This document shows, in pieces, positions 43,365-52,953 of a stretch of DNA of 64,000 bases. This DNA comes from Chitinophaga qingshengii (GTDB lineage: Bacteria; Bacteroidota; Bacteroidia; Chitinophagales; Chitinophagaceae): NCBI RefSeq assembly GCF_014529935.1, contig NZ_JACVFC010000006.1:124001-188000 (forward strand). The letters are read 5' to 3'. Position 1 is the first letter of the stretch; every line of letters starts with the position of its first letter. The position numbers and the translations under genes were made by a program. The notes beneath the pieces were generated by a model. The model was not told the DNA's origin. It saw only the letters and a list, made by a program, of their open reading frames with translations, and made no database searches.

Positions 43365-43722
43365 GGCAACAAGCAGTATACAATGTGATACATCAGGGCC
43401 GCCGGTATGAACCGGTGGCTTTTTTATGGCCAAAGGAGCGGTATTGCAGGGATAAAGGAGGAGTGATGCAGTGGGAGGGTTGGATTTAAATACCTTATGG
43501 ATAGGGAGGAAACAGCCGGAGGTGGCGATATTTCATTGATCAGCAATAAGCACGAGAAGCCGGGGTAAGCTGGCGCTGAGAAGTGATTATCCGCAGTTAT
43601 CCACATTTCGGTGGCGAGGGAAACAGTCCCGGCAAACAAGCCATGGTATTGAAGTGTTCAGTTTATCAACGGAGTAATGCAGGGGTTACGCACATTAAAA
43701 GCAGCACTTATCCACACATAAA
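43365..43722. other. non-coding gap with DnaA-box-like sites
   Basis: Between the collagen-like gene and the rpsG terminator. Contains TTATCCACA at 43597-43605 and 43708-43716, TTATCCGCA at 43587-43595 and TTACGCACA at 43685-43693. Confidence 0.55.
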
Positions 43723-43756
43723 AAGGCAAACAGCTCCGAAGAGGAACTGTTTGCCG
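43723..43756 (-). terminator. rpsG terminator
   Basis: GGCAAACAG / CTGTTTGCC with inner TCC/GGA pairing; T5 follows on the minus strand. Confidence 0.88.
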
Positions 43757-43786
43757 AATATATTGAGTTGCCCGTTGGGGCGATAA

Positions 43787-44254
43787 CTATACTCTGAAGT
43801 GAGAGAAAGCTTTGTTAGCCTCAGCCATACGGTGAGTATCTTCTTTCTTCTTGAATGCTGCGCCTTCACCTTTGCTTGCTGCTACGATTTCATTTGCCAG
43901 CTTATCAGCCATGCTCTTACCATTTCTTTCACCAGCGTAACGAACCAGCCATTTGATGCTCAGGGATACTTTTCTATCCGGACGAACTTCAGCAGGGATC
44001 TGGAAGGTAGCACCACCGATACGGCGGCTTCTAACTTCTACAGCAGGAGTTACGTTATTCAATGCTTTTCTCCAAACCTCATAACCGTTTTCGCCGGTCA
44101 TCTGGCTCACTTTATCCACGGCATCGTAGAAGATTTTATAGGCAATGCTCTTCTTTCCTTGTTCCATTACGTTGTTAACGAAGCGGGTAACCAGCTTATC
44201 GTTAAAGCGAGGATCCGGAGCCAAAGGCAATTTTTTTGCAGCTTGCTTTCTCAT
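43787..44254 (-). CDS. rpsG: 30S ribosomal protein S7
   Basis: 155 residues; KKLPLAPDPRFNDKLVTRFV, the GGATFQIPAEVRPDRKVSL beta-hairpin region and RYAGERNGKSMADKLANEI. Second gene of the rpsL-rpsG unit; followed by a terminator, so fusA is not co-transcribed. Confidence 0.99.
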   Translation of the reverse strand: MRKQAAKKLPLAPDPRFNDKLVTRFVNNVMEQGKKSIAYKIFYDAVDKVSQMTGENGYEVWRKALNNVTPAVEVRSRRIGGATFQIPAEVRPDRKVSLSIKWLVRYAGERNGKSMADKLANEIVAASKGEGAAFKKKEDTHRMAEANKAFSHFRV

Positions 44255-44283
44255 TATTGAAAATTACGACTATTTATAATTGA

Positions 44284-44664
44284 TTATTTCTTAGCCTTTT
44301 CCTTTTTAGTACCATATTTGGAACGGCTCTGCTTTCTGTCTTTCACACCGGCAGTATCCAGGGAACCGCGAACGATGTGGTAACGAACACCTGGTAAGTC
44401 TTTTACCCTTCCACCACGGATCAGTACGATGGAGTGCTCCTGCAGGTTGTGACCTTCACCCGGGATATAAGCGATCACCTCAACTTTATTGGTCAAACGC
44501 ACCTTTGCAACTTTACGCAAAGCGGAGTTAGGTTTTTTAGGCGTAGTTGTGTACACACGGGTACAAACACCACGACGCTGAGGGCAGCTATCTAATGCCC
44601 TGGACTTAGACTTAGCCCGGATAATTTCTCTTCCTTTTCTTACTAATTGTTGTATAGTAGGCAT
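44284..44664 (-). CDS. rpsL: 30S ribosomal protein S12
   Basis: 126 residues; decoding-centre protein with PQRRGVCTRVYTTTPKKPNS and GEGHNLQEHSIVLIRGGRVK, including the KPNS Lys linked to streptomycin response in other bacteria. First gene of its unit. Confidence 0.99.
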   Translation of the reverse strand: MPTIQQLVRKGREIIRAKSKSRALDSCPQRRGVCTRVYTTTPKKPNSALRKVAKVRLTNKVEVIAYIPGEGHNLQEHSIVLIRGGRVKDLPGVRYHIVRGSLDTAGVKDRKQSRSKYGTKKEKAKK

Positions 44665-44731
44665 TCTTTACCTAGTTTTTTATGTCGGTTTACAATGACA
44701 TCCAAATTTCCCATATGGGATTTTGGGAGGG

Positions 44732-44762
44732 CAAAGGTAAAACTATATATGTGAATAACAAA
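44732..44762 (-). promoter_or_regulatory. rpsL promoter
   Basis: Minus strand TTTG (44759-44762), 19-nt spacer, TACCTTTG (44732-44739), then GCCCTCCCAAAA as at rpsJ. Confidence 0.88.
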
Positions 44763-44897
44763 ATTGTTTCGAATATTTTTTGCCGGTTTTGAAGTTTCCC
44801 CGTAGTCGAAGACTGGTTAAATGCGATCTGGTATAAGCAGGATATCAAAATCCGGATTGCAAAGGTATGCTTTCCTTTAGAATATACCATAAAAAAA

Positions 44898-44926
44898 TAG
44901 GGCCTGGCAACCGGCCCTATTTTTCA
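44898..44926. terminator. bidirectional-looking terminator after ilvE-type gene
   Basis: AGGGCC / GGCCCT stem with loop TGGCAACC, A7 on the left and T5 on the right. Confidence 0.85.
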
Positions 44927-44949
44927 CTATTTTAATAATATGTATTTCT

Positions 44950-46050
44950 TTACTTTTCACCTACATGAAAGTTCCAGTTGCGGGAATCTGCTTCGCGGCC
45001 GGTACGGATAGCATCGAGCCGGCGGATGACTTCCGCGCCTGTGGTATAGGTAGTGGTATCCAGTTTGATCTGGGTATCGAGGTAATCCAGTTGTTCTACA
45101 TAAGCCAGTGCGGCGGCGGTACCGGTACCGAAGACTTCGCGGAGGGTACCGTTTTTATAGGCAGTCACCACTTCATCAATAGATACAGGTCTTTCTTCCA
45201 CGGTAAGGCCCAGGTCTTTCAGCAGGTCGATCACGCTGGCGCGGGTAACCCCTTCCAGGATGGTGCCCTGTTCCAGATCGGGCGTGATGGCAGTATTGCC
45301 GATGATCACAAACACGTTCATAGTACCGCATTCCTGCAGGTATTTATGCTCATAGCCGTCTACCCAGAGAATTTGGTCGTAGCCCTGTTTTTTAGCCTGC
45401 ATGGTCGGATACATGGTACCGCCGTAGTTACCGGCTGCTTTTGCGTATCCCACGCCGCCGGGGAAGGCACGTACGTATTTATCCTGCACCAGGAGTTTGA
45501 TGGGTTTATTAAAATAAGGCCCTGATGGAGAATTAATAATAGCAAAGCGGTAAGTATCGGAAGGGCGTACGCCGATGAACTCATCTGCCGCGATCATAAA
45601 AGGACGCAGGTAGAGAGAGCAGCCGGGGCCGGTAGGTATCCAGTTGCGGTCCAGATCCACCAGCATATCCATGCCACCCATAAAGAGCCATTCCGGTACA
45701 TCCGGCATGCCCATTCTTTGTGCAGAGGTATTAAACCTTCTGTAGTTATCGTAAGGGCGGAAGATCAGCGGGTTACCCTGAGGATCTTTATAAGCCTTGA
45801 TACCTTCAAAAATAGCCTGTCCATAGTGCCAGGCGGCGTTGGAGGGGCTTACAGAGAAGTTTCCAAAAGGCAGGATTTCAGCATTTTTCCACTCATGTCC
45901 GTCAAAATCGGCCACCAGCATGTGGTCAGCATATTTTTTACCGAACACGAGGTTATTAAAATCCACTTCACTCAAACGGCTGTGCGTAGTTTTTGTGACT
46001 TTGATCTTCTGCAAAGCTTCTTCCTTTACTGTTGATTTAGCTACCATCAT
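44950..46050 (-). CDS. ilvE: branched-chain amino acid aminotransferase
   Basis: Fold-type IV PLP enzyme interconverting Leu/Ile/Val and their 2-oxoacids. 366 residues, the long (BCAT group II) form. WHYGQAIFEGIKAYKDPQG, PTGPGCSLYLRPFMIAADEF, the PLP-lysine segment VGYAKAAGNYGG and LQECGTMNVFVI are visible. Two Met start codons (46050, 46047) are equivalent. Its product feeds the E1 reaction near 7 kb, though the genes are not linked. Confidence 0.95.
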   Translation of the reverse strand: MMVAKSTVKEEALQKIKVTKTTHSRLSEVDFNNLVFGKKYADHMLVADFDGHEWKNAEILPFGNFSVSPSNAAWHYGQAIFEGIKAYKDPQGNPLIFRPYDNYRRFNTSAQRMGMPDVPEWLFMGGMDMLVDLDRNWIPTGPGCSLYLRPFMIAADEFIGVRPSDTYRFAIINSPSGPYFNKPIKLLVQDKYVRAFPGGVGYAKAAGNYGGTMYPTMQAKKQGYDQILWVDGYEHKYLQECGTMNVFVIIGNTAITPDLEQGTILEGVTRASVIDLLKDLGLTVEERPVSIDEVVTAYKNGTLREVFGTGTAAALAYVEQLDYLDTQIKLDTTTYTTGAEVIRRLDAIRTGREADSRNWNFHVGEK

Positions 46051-46179
46051 GGTTAATCAATTTTATCTCAATATTTTTACACTTTCTTGCGTTGGATGGC
46101 CGCATCTGCGGATACGGCAGTGCAAATAAACTGATTTTTCCCCACGCGGGATTTTGATATTAAATTAAATCATAATAAT

Positions 46180-46677
46180 ATGTCGCTCGACCAATTAGAA
46201 CTTGATCCGTATTATCTGGCTAAGATCTTTACCCAGCCGATCATCCCCGGGAAAAGCATGCCGGTTGCAGCGCCGCAAATTGAGGTCCCGAAAGTCAAAT
46301 ATTTAGGAGAAAATCAAAAAAACGTAGCGCTCTTCATACAAAACGAAAATGAAGCCTACTTAAATGAAGAATTATTCAACCTCCTTACCAATATATTAAA
46401 TGCCTGTAAACTAGGGATGCAGGACGTGTTGCTGGCAAACACCGCTCATTACCCGCAACTGGACTACACTTCCTGGCAAACTGCCGTGAAGATCGGGAAG
46501 GCTATTGTGTTTGGGACGGCATCCGCTTCCCTGGGCCTGACAGATGCGCCGCTTTACCAGTTGCTGACCGTGAATGGCACTACCCTGCTGCTGTCTGACG
46601 ACCTCCAGCTTATCGGCACAGATAAAATACTGAAAGCCAAACTTTGGGCCGGACTGAAGCAACTGCTGGGGATTTAA
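46180..46677 (+). CDS. conserved hypothetical protein, 165 aa
   Basis: Soluble protein without signal peptide. Acidic N-terminal region with YLAKIFTQPIIPGK, then a compact alpha/beta domain (YLGENQKNVALFIQNENEAY, NEELFNLLTNILNACKL, DVLLANTAHY) ending in LWAGLKQLLGI. I do not recognise the family. First gene of a plus-strand run with rdgB (28-nt gap), so it may be co-transcribed with it. Confidence 0.7.
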   Translation: MSLDQLELDPYYLAKIFTQPIIPGKSMPVAAPQIEVPKVKYLGENQKNVALFIQNENEAYLNEELFNLLTNILNACKLGMQDVLLANTAHYPQLDYTSWQTAVKIGKAIVFGTASASLGLTDAPLYQLLTVNGTTLLLSDDLQLIGTDKILKAKLWAGLKQLLGI

Positions 46678-46705
46678 TTATTTATATATTTATTTTATTT
46701 ATTTA

Positions 46706-47287
46706 ATGAAACTGATTTTTGCTACCAATAACGAGAATAAAGTAAAGGAATTCCGTTCCCTGCTGGGTGATCATTTTGAGATCATCACCTTACAGGAAGC
46801 CGGTATCGACATAGACATCCCGGAACCGCACGACACGCTGGAAGAGAACGCCCGCGAGAAATCCACTGTTATTCACCGGATGACCGGCGAAAACTGCTTC
46901 GCAGAAGATACCGGACTGGAAATCAATGCCCTGCAGGGCGCTCCGGGCGTATTAAGCGCCCGTTATGCCGGCGAACAGAAAAAAGCATCCGATAATATTG
47001 CCAAAGTATTGACGGAGCTGGAAGGGGTTACCGACCGCAGCGCCCGGTTCAGGACCGTCATTTCTCTGATCCTGAACGGGAAAGAATACCAGTTCGAAGG
47101 TATCAGCCGGGGCACTATCCAGGAGCGCAGCACCGGCGAAAAAGGTTTTGGTTATGATCCGGTTTTTACGCCCGAAGGAGCCAGCCGCACCTTTGCCGAA
47201 ATGGACCTGACGGAAAAAAATCAATACAGCCACCGGGCAAGAGCCTTCGCGTCATTCGTCGCCTTTCTGAAAACATTACCCGTTTAA
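46706..47287 (+). CDS. rdgB: non-canonical purine NTP pyrophosphatase (RdgB/HAM1)
   Basis: Hydrolyses dITP, XTP and related damaged nucleotides to monophosphates. 193 residues. MKLIFATNNENKVKEFRSLL start, FAEDTGLEINALQGAPGVLS and GEKGFGYDPVFTPEG, the family's nucleotide- and Mg-binding motifs, are intact. Confidence 0.96.
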   Translation: MKLIFATNNENKVKEFRSLLGDHFEIITLQEAGIDIDIPEPHDTLEENAREKSTVIHRMTGENCFAEDTGLEINALQGAPGVLSARYAGEQKKASDNIAKVLTELEGVTDRSARFRTVISLILNGKEYQFEGISRGTIQERSTGEKGFGYDPVFTPEGASRTFAEMDLTEKNQYSHRARAFASFVAFLKTLPV

Positions 47288-47304
47288 CATCTACCTAAAA
47301 AATA

Positions 47305-47748
47305 ATGGCCAGAATTAAAATAGATTTACCGGAAAAATTCGGATTCAGCACAACGATACCTATCAGGATACAGGATGTTAACTACGGCGGGCATGTTGGC
47401 AACGACGCCATCCTGTCTATCATGCACGAAGCCCGGATGCAGTTCATTCAACAGGCGGGCTATAAAGAACTCGATCATGAAGCCAATACCGGGCTTATTA
47501 TGGCCGATGTAGCCGTGTCATACAAAGGCGAAGGTTTTCATGGCGATATTTTCACGGTAGCAGTAGCCGCCGGCGAATACGGCCCCTTCGGCTTCGAACT
47601 CTTCTACCACCTGACTACACAACGTAATGGTCAAACAATCACCATTGCCTGCGCCAAAACCGGCATGGTGTGCTTTGATTACAATACCCGTAAAGTCATG
47701 AAATTACCTGCAGAGATGAAAGCAGCGCTGGAGTCCCTGTCATCATAA
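47305..47748 (+). CDS. acyl-CoA thioesterase family (hot-dog fold)
   Basis: 147 residues of the 4HBT/YbgC-like family. RIQDVNYGGHVGNDAILSIM carries the catalytic Asp and the nearby Gly-His; the rest alternates strands of the hot-dog fold. Seventeen bases after rdgB, so co-transcribed. Substrate not evident. Confidence 0.85.
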   Translation: MARIKIDLPEKFGFSTTIPIRIQDVNYGGHVGNDAILSIMHEARMQFIQQAGYKELDHEANTGLIMADVAVSYKGEGFHGDIFTVAVAAGEYGPFGFELFYHLTTQRNGQTITIACAKTGMVCFDYNTRKVMKLPAEMKAALESLSS

Positions 47749-47789
47749 ACAACATTCGGAAATCATCAACATATAATTTAAAAAAGATA

Positions 47790-48380
47790 ATGGAAACAAC
47801 AACTACCGCCAGCTCTCTGGAAAAGATAATCGCGGGTCGCCGCAGTGTAAAACCGACCAGCATGAACGGCCGGAAAATAGCCGATGAAACCGTGCAACAG
47901 CTGTTACAGATGGCAGACTGGGCCCCTACCCACGGCTATACCGAACCCTGGTATTTTGTGGTATATGGCGGCGATAAGGTACAGCAGTTTTGTAACGATC
48001 ATGCTGAACTGTACAAACAATTCACTCCCACAGAAAAATTCAATCCCGGCAGCTATGACAAGCTGAAGAGCCAGGGTGATCTGGCATCCCATGTTATCGC
48101 CATTTGCATGAAACGGGGTAGCAAACCCGGTATCCCGGTGGTGGAAGAGGTAGCAGCGGTTGCTTGCGCCGTACAGAACATGTGGCTGAGCGCTACTTCT
48201 CAGGGCATCGCCGCCTACTGGGGTTCCGGTGGCATGACCTTCCACCCTGCCATGCAGGATTATCTTGGATTGGGAGATGAAGACCAGGTACTGGGATTTT
48301 TCTACCTGGGTTATACCGACGAGCCGGCACAACCCGGCAAACGGTTGAAGCCACTGTCAGAGAAAGTTAAATGGATGTAG
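47790..48380 (+). CDS. nitroreductase family protein
   Basis: FMN-dependent oxidoreductase of 196 residues. The N-terminal IIAGRRSVKPTSMNGRKI binds FMN phosphate, ADWAPTHGYTEPWYFVVYGG follows, and the GIAAYWGSGG segment completes the flavin site. Last gene of the rdgB run; a long inverted repeat follows. Confidence 0.9.
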   Translation: METTTTASSLEKIIAGRRSVKPTSMNGRKIADETVQQLLQMADWAPTHGYTEPWYFVVYGGDKVQQFCNDHAELYKQFTPTEKFNPGSYDKLKSQGDLASHVIAICMKRGSKPGIPVVEEVAAVACAVQNMWLSATSQGIAAYWGSGGMTFHPAMQDYLGLGDEDQVLGFFYLGYTDEPAQPGKRLKPLSEKVKWM

Positions 48381-48390
48381 ATATTTGGGA

Positions 48391-48545
48391 GATTTGGTTA
48401 TTTGGTTTATTTGGCTATTTGATTTACGGATTTTGAGATTGGGGGATTTTGGGATTGGGGATTTAAGCGAGTCTAAAATTTTAATATATCAAAATCCGTA
48501 AATCCATAAATCCGTAAATCAAATAGCCAAATAAACTAAATGAAC
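48391..48545. repeat. long AT-rich inverted repeat between nitroreductase and glpD
   Basis: TTTATTTGGCTATTTGATTT and ACGGATTTT on the left recur as the reverse complement AATCCGTAAATC-AAATAGCC-AAATAAA on the right. Extra ATCCGTAAATCCATAAATCC iterations sit between. May act as a terminator for both converging genes. Confidence 0.85.
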
Positions 48546-48550
48546 AAATA

Positions 48551-50125
48551 TCAAAATAGCATGTATCCTTTGGCCAATGTTTCAAATGATTGCAGCTGTT
48601 CATTGATCCAACGTTCATCCCTTCCCAGTTCCCGCGCCATAATACCGGCTACGGCAGGGGCTATACGTAAAGCTTCCCGGGCATCCAGGAACAACAGGCG
48701 CACCCTTCTGGCCAGGAAATCGGCAATATTACGTGCCATCTCTTCCCTTACCGCCCATACCACCTGTACTTTCCGGATCTGAAAGGGTTCACTCAGCACC
48801 TCCTGCAACGCCGGTTGATCCTCCATAAGTCGTTGCAGTTGTGTGATATCACTACCATAGAAATACCAGGGGTCGTCCCAATTCATCCCTTGTATGGCGC
48901 CATGGACCTGCATTTCATGTGTCATTGAATCCGTTAGTTTCCAGCGCAGGGATTTTTCCAGCTGGTGGATCACATCTTCTGCCATGCGGCGGTAGGTCGT
49001 CCATTTCCCCCCGATGATAGTGACCAGTCCCGAAGCCGCTACAATAATCTTATGGCTGCGGGATATTTCCTTTGTCTTATGTCCCTCTGCTTTAGCCGCC
49101 GCCAGCGGGCGCAGGCCAGCCCATACACTGAGTACATCACTGCGTTGCGGCGCTTTTACCAGGTATTGCCCTGCCGTGCGGAGGATAAAACTGATTTCAT
49201 CTTCCAGTGCATGTGGTTCCAGGCTGATATGATTAACCGGCGTATCCGTAGTACCCACCACCACCTTGTTGTGCCAGGGCACCACAAACAGTACACGTCC
49301 GTCGCTGGTAGCAGGAATCATGAGCGCATCATGTCCCGGCAGGAAACTGCTGTCCAGCACTACGTGAACACCCTGGCTGGCCGCGATAGACTTTGGTGCA
49401 TCCGGGTCATCCATCTCCAGAATATCATCTGCAAAAACACCGGTCGCATTAATCACCGCCCTGGTATTGAGAAATATTTCCGCACCACCGTTCAGTGTAT
49501 CCCTGACCGTTAGCCCGCTGATATTACCCTCTTCATCCTTGCGCAGACTGGTAATTTTCATATAGTTCAGGACAGTACCGCCTTTATCCCTGATAGTTTG
49601 GGCCAGGTTGACCGCCAGGCGGCTGTCATCGAACTGACCATCGTGGTATAGTACGCCTCCGGCAAGGCTTTCCGGTTTCAGGGTAGGAAGCCTTGTCAGC
49701 GTATCCTTGCGGGAGATGTGCACCGACCGGCCCAGGCTCAGTCGCCCTGCCAGCCAGTCGTACATTTTCAGGCCGACTGTATATTTCAGGTTTTCCCAGG
49801 TGTTGAAGGTGGGGATCACAAAGCTGAGGTTACGTACCAGGTGTGGCGCATTACGAGCCAGCCGCCCGCGCTCCACCGCCGCCTCCCGAACGAGCGACAC
49901 ATCACCCTGAGCCAGGTAACGTACCCCTCCATGTACCAGTTTGGTACTTTTGCTGGAAGTAGACGCTGCAAAATCGGCCTGTTCCAGCAACAAGGTACGA
50001 TACCCCCTGGTAACCGCTTCCAGTGCGGCACCCAGGCCGGTGGCACCACCTCCGGCCACAATAATATCCCAGGGCTCCAGGTCTTTTCTCAGGGCGGCAA
50101 CGATAGCTTCTCTTTTCATATACAA
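48551..50125 (-). CDS. glpD: FAD-dependent glycerol-3-phosphate dehydrogenase
   Basis: Oxidises glycerol-3-phosphate to dihydroxyacetone phosphate, passing electrons to quinone at the inner membrane. 524 residues. FAD-binding IIVAGGGATGLGAALEAVTR, ASTSSKSTKLVHGGVRYLAQ and the C-terminal DAO_C domain with IIGGKWTTYRRMAEDV are present. A second Met (50119) is an alternative start. glpF and glpK are not adjacent. Confidence 0.95.
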   Translation of the reverse strand: MYMKREAIVAALRKDLEPWDIIVAGGGATGLGAALEAVTRGYRTLLLEQADFAASTSSKSTKLVHGGVRYLAQGDVSLVREAAVERGRLARNAPHLVRNLSFVIPTFNTWENLKYTVGLKMYDWLAGRLSLGRSVHISRKDTLTRLPTLKPESLAGGVLYHDGQFDDSRLAVNLAQTIRDKGGTVLNYMKITSLRKDEEGNISGLTVRDTLNGGAEIFLNTRAVINATGVFADDILEMDDPDAPKSIAASQGVHVVLDSSFLPGHDALMIPATSDGRVLFVVPWHNKVVVGTTDTPVNHISLEPHALEDEISFILRTAGQYLVKAPQRSDVLSVWAGLRPLAAAKAEGHKTKEISRSHKIIVAASGLVTIIGGKWTTYRRMAEDVIHQLEKSLRWKLTDSMTHEMQVHGAIQGMNWDDPWYFYGSDITQLQRLMEDQPALQEVLSEPFQIRKVQVVWAVREEMARNIADFLARRVRLLFLDAREALRIAPAVAGIMARELGRDERWINEQLQSFETLAKGYMLF

Positions 50126-50293
50126 TTTTTCGGGTATTACAATTTACTGCGGAAATGCCGGCTTCACAAACGGGAACGGCGTCTGCCCTAAAATTTAACG
50201 GACAGCTAAAGGAAAAGTTCTGGCAGCCGGAACATTTAGGCATAAAAAATGTTCCTCTAAGTGACGTAACTTCCTGTTCCATATCGTTATCAT

Positions 50294-52843
50294 ATGTCCA
50301 TTAAGGTTATATCCAGACCACAACATGCAGCCTGGCTCCTACTGGCGCTCCTACTGCTGACGCTTATCCTGCCGGCGGCAGCCCAACGCGCTAAAAAGAA
50401 GGCCCCTGCTCCGGACACCATACATATGGCCGTTGTAGATAGCGCCACTATCAGCAAAAACATCAGCCGGCTGGCACAGGACACCTCCAAGCTGAAGAAG
50501 TCCGATACCGCCGTGGCAGTGATCATCAACCGGATAGAAGGTTATACCCTATTACTCAATCAGCTGATGAGCAGCCTGCGGCGCGGATTTGATACGCTGA
50601 GCATCAACCGGGAAATACCCCTGGTCGACACCTCCCTTTCCCTGATCCGTGAGAATATTGCCAGTCTGGGGCGCACTCCCAACATCAACGACATCTACAC
50701 CAACAAAGTGATGCTGGAGCAGCTGCAGCGCAAACTCGACGGCTGGCAGAAAAACCTATTTTCCTACTATAACACCCTGGTGGCCATTAACGATACCCTG
50801 CACTCCCTGCGGCGGGACACGTCCATGCGCAGCATCCCCGCAGAAGATGAGCTGTATGGTTTTTATATCGGTCAGCTTACCCGGCTGATTAACAAGTACC
50901 GTTCCGTAGACAGTGCCAACAAAGTATGTCTCATCAAAATAGGGCTGTTGCAGAACCGGGTCGCCAACCGGTACATTGATGTATCGAACCTGCTGGAAGA
51001 CAGTGATTACCGGTTGGAGCAGTTTTCCGCCAATATGTTTTCGCGCGACTACCGTTATATCTGGAAACCGCACCGGGACAGCATCAACCCGCTGGAGTTT
51101 TTTCCAGTAGTGCAGCGGTCGTTGCATAAAAGCACCCGGGTACTGGGCATCTTCTTCTCCATACAATGGCCCATTTTTATTGTATGGGGATTACTTGCTT
51201 TCCTTTTTGCCTGGTGGGTTTACAGCAATGTGCGGCGTATCCGGCGTAACCATCCCGAGCAGGAAGCAGAAGCTATCCTGCAACATGCGCAGTATGTGTA
51301 CCGTCACCCCGTAGCCAGCACCGTTATTTTTATCACGACGCTCTCTTCCGTGCTCTCCGTGCGGTATCCCATCCTGTACACCGAAATTATCTGGGGGCTG
51401 ACCATGACAGCACTCACCTATCTTTTCCGCACCTCTTTCCCCAAAGTGCTGTACCGGTACTGGTTAATGCTGATGGCATTGCTTTTCATGTACTGCATCA
51501 ACAACCTGCTGATTGAAGTGACTTATGCAGAACAGTGGGGACTGTTAATTTGTGCCGGTCTGAGCATAGGCGTGGGTATCCGGTTACTGCGGGAAACCTC
51601 GCTGACCACCTTCGCCCATCCGAAATACACCGCACCTACTATTAAGCTGTTCATCGCCACCAGCGCCATTTCCATGCTACTAGTGATACTGGCAAGGGTA
51701 GGCAGCGCCAAGATATTCGGGTCCAGCGCCGTGGTAAATACCGTTATGGCCATGAACCTGTACGTACTCGTGAAAATAATACTGGAAGCGGTTTTTCTGC
51801 AGGTAGAAGCCAATAAAAACTCCAGTACCTTTATCTCTTTCATGGATTACCAGGATGTGCAGGCCAAGCTGAAAACTTTCCTGACCGTGCTCGCCTTCGT
51901 AGGCTGGCTGATCATTGTAGCCCGTAACCTTTACCTGTACGACGCGATTTATGAAGAGATCAGCAGTTTGTTGTCCGCCAGTCATCATATCGGTAATTCC
52001 GATTTCACTTTCAGCAGCGTCATCATTTTTGTACTGGTAATATGGGTGGCCTTCGTCGCCTCCCAGCTGATAGCCTATATGTTCGGCAATACCGGTCAGA
52101 GTGCCAGTCCGGCCCGGAAGCCCCGTTTCGGCTCTACCCTGCTGTTGTTAAGGCTCGCCGTTCTCGCCGGTGGTATCCTGTTGGCCTTCGCGGCTTCCGG
52201 TATCCCCATGGACAAACTGACCATCGTTATCGGCGCCCTTAGTGTGGGCATCGGTTTCGGACTACAGAACGTCGTCAACAATCTCGTGTCCGGTATTATC
52301 CTCGCTTTTGAAAAACCGATAGAAGTCGGCGATGTGATAGAACTGGGCACCCGCTCCGGTGTTGTCAAAGAAATCGGTATCCGTTCCAGTAAAATCTCCG
52401 CCTACGATGGTTCCACCGTGGTAGTCCCCAATGCCGACCTTATCTCCCAGCAACTGATCAACTGGACCATGACCAACCGCATCCGGCGCGTGAACTTCCA
52501 GCTGGGCATAGGCTATGGCAGCGATATCGACCAGGTAACCGGTATTATCAAAAGCGCCTTCACCGGTCAGGACGGTATACTCACTGCGCCGGAGCCGATC
52601 ATACAGCTATCCCAATTCGGGGATAACTCCGTTAATTTCCAGGTATACTTCTGGATTTCCGACCTGGGCAACGCCGGTACCCTGCAGAGTAAAGTGCTCA
52701 CTTTTATCTATAACGCCCTCAACGAAGCTGGTATAGAACTGCCGTTCCCACAGCGGGATCTGCATATCCGCAGCATCGATGAAGCAGTACTGAATAAGTG
52801 GAAAACCAGCACAGATAAGGATTCAACAACATCTTCCCAATAA
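50294..52843 (+). CDS. large MscS-family mechanosensitive channel
   Basis: 849 residues. Signal-like N-terminus (LLLALLLLTLILPAAAQ), a helical periplasmic region of about 250 residues, then roughly eight membrane spans from about residue 285. The MscS core is C-terminal: pore helix region TIVIGALSVGIGFGLQNVVN, LAFEKPIEVGDVIELGTRSG and the beta domain SSKISAYDGSTVVVPNADLI. Resembles the long MscK/YnaI-type channels rather than minimal MscS. Releases osmolytes on membrane tension. Transcribed alone. Confidence 0.92.
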   Translation: MSIKVISRPQHAAWLLLALLLLTLILPAAAQRAKKKAPAPDTIHMAVVDSATISKNISRLAQDTSKLKKSDTAVAVIINRIEGYTLLLNQLMSSLRRGFDTLSINREIPLVDTSLSLIRENIASLGRTPNINDIYTNKVMLEQLQRKLDGWQKNLFSYYNTLVAINDTLHSLRRDTSMRSIPAEDELYGFYIGQLTRLINKYRSVDSANKVCLIKIGLLQNRVANRYIDVSNLLEDSDYRLEQFSANMFSRDYRYIWKPHRDSINPLEFFPVVQRSLHKSTRVLGIFFSIQWPIFIVWGLLAFLFAWWVYSNVRRIRRNHPEQEAEAILQHAQYVYRHPVASTVIFITTLSSVLSVRYPILYTEIIWGLTMTALTYLFRTSFPKVLYRYWLMLMALLFMYCINNLLIEVTYAEQWGLLICAGLSIGVGIRLLRETSLTTFAHPKYTAPTIKLFIATSAISMLLVILARVGSAKIFGSSAVVNTVMAMNLYVLVKIILEAVFLQVEANKNSSTFISFMDYQDVQAKLKTFLTVLAFVGWLIIVARNLYLYDAIYEEISSLLSASHHIGNSDFTFSSVIIFVLVIWVAFVASQLIAYMFGNTGQSASPARKPRFGSTLLLLRLAVLAGGILLAFAASGIPMDKLTIVIGALSVGIGFGLQNVVNNLVSGIILAFEKPIEVGDVIELGTRSGVVKEIGIRSSKISAYDGSTVVVPNADLISQQLINWTMTNRIRRVNFQLGIGYGSDIDQVTGIIKSAFTGQDGILTAPEPIIQLSQFGDNSVNFQVYFWISDLGNAGTLQSKVLTFIYNALNEAGIELPFPQRDLHIRSIDEAVLNKWKTSTDKDSTTSSQ

Positions 52844-52879
52844 CAGCGAAAAAATTTTGTAAAAAAACGGGCTGTACAT

Positions 52880-52911
52880 TTTGAATTTTCACTTATTAGC
52901 CGTTATCTTTG
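52880..52911 (+). promoter_or_regulatory. tRNA-Met promoter
   Basis: TTTG (52880-52883), 20-nt spacer, TATCTTTG (52904-52911), about 42 nt before the tRNA. Confidence 0.82.
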
Positions 52912-52953
52912 CACTCCCGTTTTGAGAATGAGAATTCAAGACAGATGGGAAAT

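Noticed and set aside
46180..46677. DNA polymerase III psi-like subunit
   Set aside because: Size and context allow it, but no motif that I can state supports it; left as hypothetical.
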